A program made the position numbers and the translations under genes. This document shows positions 15,051-17,750 of a stretch of 17,750 nt of DNA, piece after piece. The notes under the pieces were generated by a model, which was given only the letters and a program-made list of their open reading frames with translations, made no database searches and was not told where the DNA came from. Within the stretch, counting starts at the first letter, position 1. Every line of letters begins with the position of its first letter. Source of the DNA: Baffinella frigidus (lineage: Eukaryota > Cryptophyceae > Cryptomonadales > Baffinellaceae); NCBI GenBank assembly GCA_026770585.1, contig MU646501.1, positions 290,532-308,281 of the forward strand, in the 5' to 3' direction.

Positions 15051-15463
15051 TGACACTTATTGACACTTATTGACTTTATTCGAAAGTGAATTACACGGTG
15101 CAAGAATTGAGGCGAGATTAGGAAAAGATCTGGGAACTGCACCAAAGTTTTCCTATTCAAGAAACTGCCACTACCCATAATGGGGGATCCACATAGGAGC
15201 AGTGCGCATTAGCGTCCTCCTCCTTAGTTTCCCCCCTGCAGAGCACCCCGTTACGTGGGGCCCCTGCCTAAGCCACACATAGTTGCCCCGTGCACCTCCT
15301 TTCGAGCGGATGGCGGGTGGGGCAAAAACATGTGGACCAGTCTCCTTACGATCTACGCAAGGAGATTGGAAAACCCCTCCACCACCTAGGCTCCCACGTT
15401 GCAGTGTGAGAAAAAGCCCTTCGATGGTGTCTACCCCCACCCCAGGTCCCCTGTTTGGTCTAA
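15051..15463 (+). repeat. dispersed repeat D, copy D2
   Basis: Starts with TGACACTTAT twice, then TTGACTTTATTCG, and stays collinear with D1 to CCAGGTCCCCTG. It lacks the E insertion of D1. Its hairpin CCAGTCTCCTT (15337-15347) with AAGGAGATTGG (15359-15369) sits where D1 has another. E2 begins directly at its end. Confidence 0.8.
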
Positions 15464-15464
15464 G

Positions 15465-15560
15465 TGATTACTGATTACTGAATTTATTAAAGAGGGTTCG
15501 CCGTTATTGCCTAACCCGTGCCATTGCCAGACTATGATCGGTCCATTTTATACCCCGAGG
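15465..15560 (+). mobile_element. half copy of element E (E2)
   Basis: TGATTACTGATTACTGAATT, GAGGGTTCGCCGTTATTGCC, GTGCCATTGCCAGACTATG and TATACCCCG match the right arm of E1 more closely than its left arm. The partner arm is missing. Confidence 0.82.
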
Positions 15561-15569
15561 TTTTCAAAC

Positions 15570-15636
15570 GGCGCAGGAAGTATGCCTGAAGGGTGGGCAC
15601 CATAACGCATACCTACCCTCCACCCACACATACTCG
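15570..15636 (+). repeat. family F copy 2 followed by family G copy 2
   Basis: 15570-15601 (GGCGCAGGAAGTATGCCTGA to GGGCACC) matches 14783-14814. 15604-15636 matches 11491-11519 with a four-base insertion (CCAC). Confidence 0.72.
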
Positions 15637-15772
15637 ATCGGTCCAGCCCCTACCAGTACATATGCATTAGGGTAGGTCCACTGCACCGGTAGATGTTTGT
15701 AAGTGAACCTTATCCTCGACGTTACGTTCGTTCGCTGACGAATTGATGACGCGCACGGTCGCACGATTACCG

Positions 15773-15788
15773 GTACGAAGCTTCGTAC
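15773..15788. repeat. 16-bp perfect palindrome with TACGAAG motifs
   Basis: GTACGAAGCTTCGTAC, followed by another CGAAGTAC and, at 15804, GATACGAAGCG. The GATACGAAG motif also occurs at about 1156 and 10459. Confidence 0.88.
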
Positions 15789-15809
15789 GAAGTACTAAAA
15801 GATGATACG

Positions 15810-16185
15810 AAGCGTACCATGATAACGTGGATGACTGGATAATGGTACCGATAATTATCCCTTATCTGCCTGCGACGTCCTGAGACGTCAAAAGGCTCAA
15901 ATGTCAACTTTGGCATTTTCTAATTAGGCCGCCTCTTAATGGAAAATTATGAAAAAAACACCAGCTTGTCAGGCTCGCTAAGCTGAACAAATTGAGTAAT
16001 TGGTGCTCAACGAATTGAGAAATTCCTGATTTATGAGACCCTGAAAACCGTCCTCCGCTAAATTGGAATCCCTAGACCTGATTCCTGCTAAAAAAAATGA
16101 TCACGTACCTTTTTCGGCAGATAAGGGATAAGGTTCTCATGGTCACGCATGGTCATCCATGAACTGGAGTCCGTGATCTTTTTTT
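15810..16185. other. candidate inverted-repeat element with internal hairpin; no gene
   Basis: TTATCCCTTATCTGCC (15855-15870) and its exact complement (16116-16131) lie 245 bp apart, with weaker pairing (GGATGAC, ACCATG) outside. AAAAAAATGATCACG (16091-16105) also pairs with 16172-16185 around the right arm. The inside is AT-rich and without open frames. A small MITE is possible, but the arms are short. Confidence 0.45.
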
Positions 16186-16494
16186 GCTGTCGTCGCCAAA
16201 AAAGTCACGCGGAAGTGGAAACCACTGTTCAAACCAGTCACGCGGATGAGGCCTTCTAAGGCCGAGAAGCCTCGATAACGTGCCCGGTTAGCCTACGACC
16301 CCACATGAGCAAAAATATGCGAAATTTCGTTTGGGTTGCAAAGTTGGGACCGTGGAATTACCGTGGAGTCGTCTGAAAGAACACCGAGTCCAAGGGTCTA
16401 TCATAACCTTTCCTCTTGCCGAGTGACGAGATACATCCGACTCCCCCTAAGAGCAAGAGGAAGAGGCACCGACCCAAGCAGCTCAGGGCGTAGG

Positions 16495-17187
16495 ATGGCC
16501 CGGGACGACGGCGCGTACATCATCTCCGAGACAGCCACCTTCGACGTTTCCAACCTCTTTGAAGATGAAGACCTCGACATTGATAATATGTTTGCGCGTG
16601 TGCTGGAGTTGGATAAGGCGCTCGAGCTGAACATCGGCATCGAGGTTACCGCCGCGGACAAGGACAACGTTCACATCGAAAGCAGTGTGTGGTCACGGAG
16701 AGGCAGGAGCGTGTCGGAGGGGGGAGCCTTCCTCCCGAAAACCAACACGCTGTGCGAGAAGCGCGAGACCTCTCTCGGGCAGCATCTCCACACGTCGGCA
16801 GCTCCGGACCACGTCGCGGAAGAAACAACCGACGGCGTCAACGACCGCACCGCCGGAGCGTACTTCCCAGCGCACGCGGCCGCCGGGGCGCGCCCTGGGA
16901 GGTACTTACCGGCGCACGCGGCGCGGTCGCTCCAGCGCGGCGGCAGTGACGGCAGCGCCCCTGCAGCAGGACACGTCCGCCTCCGCCCGTCCCTCCAGGA
17001 CATGTACTCGCGCAAGTACCTTCCGCGCAGCGTGTCCCAGCCTGACCTCCGCCTGACAAAACCGACGCCCATGATGCCGCGGGGCTTTGAGAAACCCATG
17101 CCCCTCACCTACCACAGAGCGCACTTCCCAGTTACTTCTCGAATACCGGAACCCGCACCTTTCGTTGGGACATCCGGCAATCCCTAA
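16495..17187 (+). CDS. hypothetical protein, unrecognised (230 aa)
   Basis: The strongest intact gene candidate. The frame is open from an ATG at 16336, but I prefer the ATG at 16495 because it has A at -3 and G at +4 and codon use becomes strongly GC-ending from there. The product is two-part. Residues ~1-60 are acidic and helix-friendly (DVSNLFEDEDLDIDN, then RVLELDKALELN). The remainder is basic, Pro/Ala/Arg-rich and probably disordered, with a related motif three times: AYFPAHAA (residue ~123), RYLPAHAA (~137) and KYLPRSVSQPDL (~175). There is no signal peptide, membrane segment or catalytic motif that I can see. Stop TAA at 17185-17187; AATAAA follows 134 bases later. A 5' exon upstream cannot be ruled out. 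Function unknown. Confidence 0.6.
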   Translation: MARDDGAYIISETATFDVSNLFEDEDLDIDNMFARVLELDKALELNIGIEVTAADKDNVHIESSVWSRRGRSVSEGGAFLPKTNTLCEKRETSLGQHLHTSAAPDHVAEETTDGVNDRTAGAYFPAHAAAGARPGRYLPAHAARSLQRGGSDGSAPAAGHVRLRPSLQDMYSRKYLPRSVSQPDLRLTKPTPMMPRGFEKPMPLTYHRAHFPVTSRIPEPAPFVGTSGNP

Positions 17188-17320
17188 AAGCTTGGGGGTT
17201 CCATAGGGGGGCGAGTTATATCTTGGTATCGAGATCGGACTGTAAGACCAAAGCCCATCCTCGCCCATCAGCGTCATCCGCCCCCCGGGCATATCAACGT
17301 GTGGGCTACCAACTATGTTT

Positions 17321-17326
17321 AATAAA
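17321..17326 (+). promoter_or_regulatory. possible polyadenylation signal
   Basis: AATAAA on the coding strand 134 bases after the stop of the 16495-17187 gene. Position fits a 3' UTR, but the hexamer is common and many protists do not use it. Confidence 0.3.
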
Positions 17327-17491
17327 GCTCGAATAGCTCGAGATGGCTGTTCGGCGTTTGCCACGGCGGAGCGCACGTTGTCCGTTCACCCACTGACCCC
17401 TAAACCCCGGAGAAAACCAAGTCCCAGATGGTGAATCACCTTCCTGCTGGAATGCGAGGGGGAGGTGAAGATGAACTGCGGGCTTTCAGCA

Positions 17492-17608
17492 CAGGGGTAC
17501 CTCGCTCATAAGAAACCGCCCCCCCTCAGGACCTTACAGTAGGGCTATGCCTAGGGCCCTATGGTGGTCCTATGGGGGCGGGCGTTTCTTGTGAGCGAGG
17601 TACCCCTG
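17492..17608. mobile_element. hairpin MITE, family C copy 2
   Basis: CAGGGGTACCTCGCTCATAA at the left and its complement ending CCCCTG at the right, 117 bp in all, centre ATGCCTAGGGCCCTATGG. It is nearly identical in plan to 1985-2103. Flanks are CA on the left and TA on the right, so a TA duplication is not intact here. Confidence 0.87.
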
Positions 17609-17709
17609 TAGACATGTTTCTCGTATGAGTCCTTGAGGTTCGGTAATTCAATTTACAAAGTGTAGTAAGTTGGATCCCCTTGTGGGGGGGTGCATGGCGA
17701 GTGTTGGTA

Positions 17710-17750
17710 CAGGTGTACCTCGCTCATAAGACCCCCCCCCCCCCCCCCCC
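17710..17750. mobile_element. hairpin MITE family C, copy cut by window end
   Basis: CAGGTGTACCTCGCTCATAA preceded by TA, then a run of C to the last base. The element continues beyond the window, or the long C run is where assembly failed. Confidence 0.7.

Noticed and set aside
16336-16494. N-terminal extension of the 283-codon frame
   Set aside because: The first 53 codons lack the GC-ending bias of the rest and the ATG at 16495 has the better context.

Overview
This window looks like nuclear, repeat-rich DNA from a eukaryote, not a bacterial or viral segment. The evidence is three long degenerate arrays of the TTTAGGG-type telomere heptamer, a eukaryotic hAT transposase C-terminus, several families of hairpin/MITE-like elements, a tRNA-like (pol III) unit, and no operon-like gene packing. 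TTTAGGG telomeres occur in plants, green algae, many stramenopiles, dinoflagellates and others. A microbial alga or protist with a GC-rich coding bias fits best; I cannot name the species.

Layout. 1-542 holds foldback sequences, including a ~48-bp-arm inverted repeat at 391-518. 543-1376 (minus) is a GC-rich open frame that looks coding in its 3' half. 1593-1882 (plus) is the broken C-terminal dimerisation domain of a hAT transposase. 1985-2103 is a 119-bp hairpin element (family C) whose sister copy lies at 17492-17608, with half copies at 2143-2200 and 17710-17750. 2200-3200 holds more inverted and tandem repeats. 4034-4985, 8148-8680 and 13010-14295 are interstitial telomere-like arrays; the first reads CCCTAAA and the second TTTAGGG, so the 3.2 kb between them is bounded like a tiny linear chromosome. 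2979-15052 carries about nineteen copies of one short dispersed family (subfamilies A and B) that share one end, a tandem nine-base tail built on TTTAGGTCC, and are variably truncated at the other end. 9550-12105 and 15051-15560 hold families D and E, some nested. 10598-11158 is a ~560-bp element with ~60-bp terminal inverted repeats (family H) full of palindromes. 12238-12321 is tRNA-like. 16336-17187 (plus), most likely starting at 16495, is the best intact gene candidate, an unrecognised 230-residue protein.

How it fits together. Only two or three stretches look coding; the rest is short non-autonomous mobile DNA, foldbacks and telomere-like arrays, as expected for a subtelomeric or heterochromatic accessory region. 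The most interesting signal is the A/B family: fixed tail end, 5' truncation, a hairpin that keeps pairing in both subfamilies by different bases, and a tail resembling the telomere repeat. Together these suggest an unrecognised SINE-like or LINE-3'-end-like retroelement. All copy boundaries were aligned by eye and are approximate.
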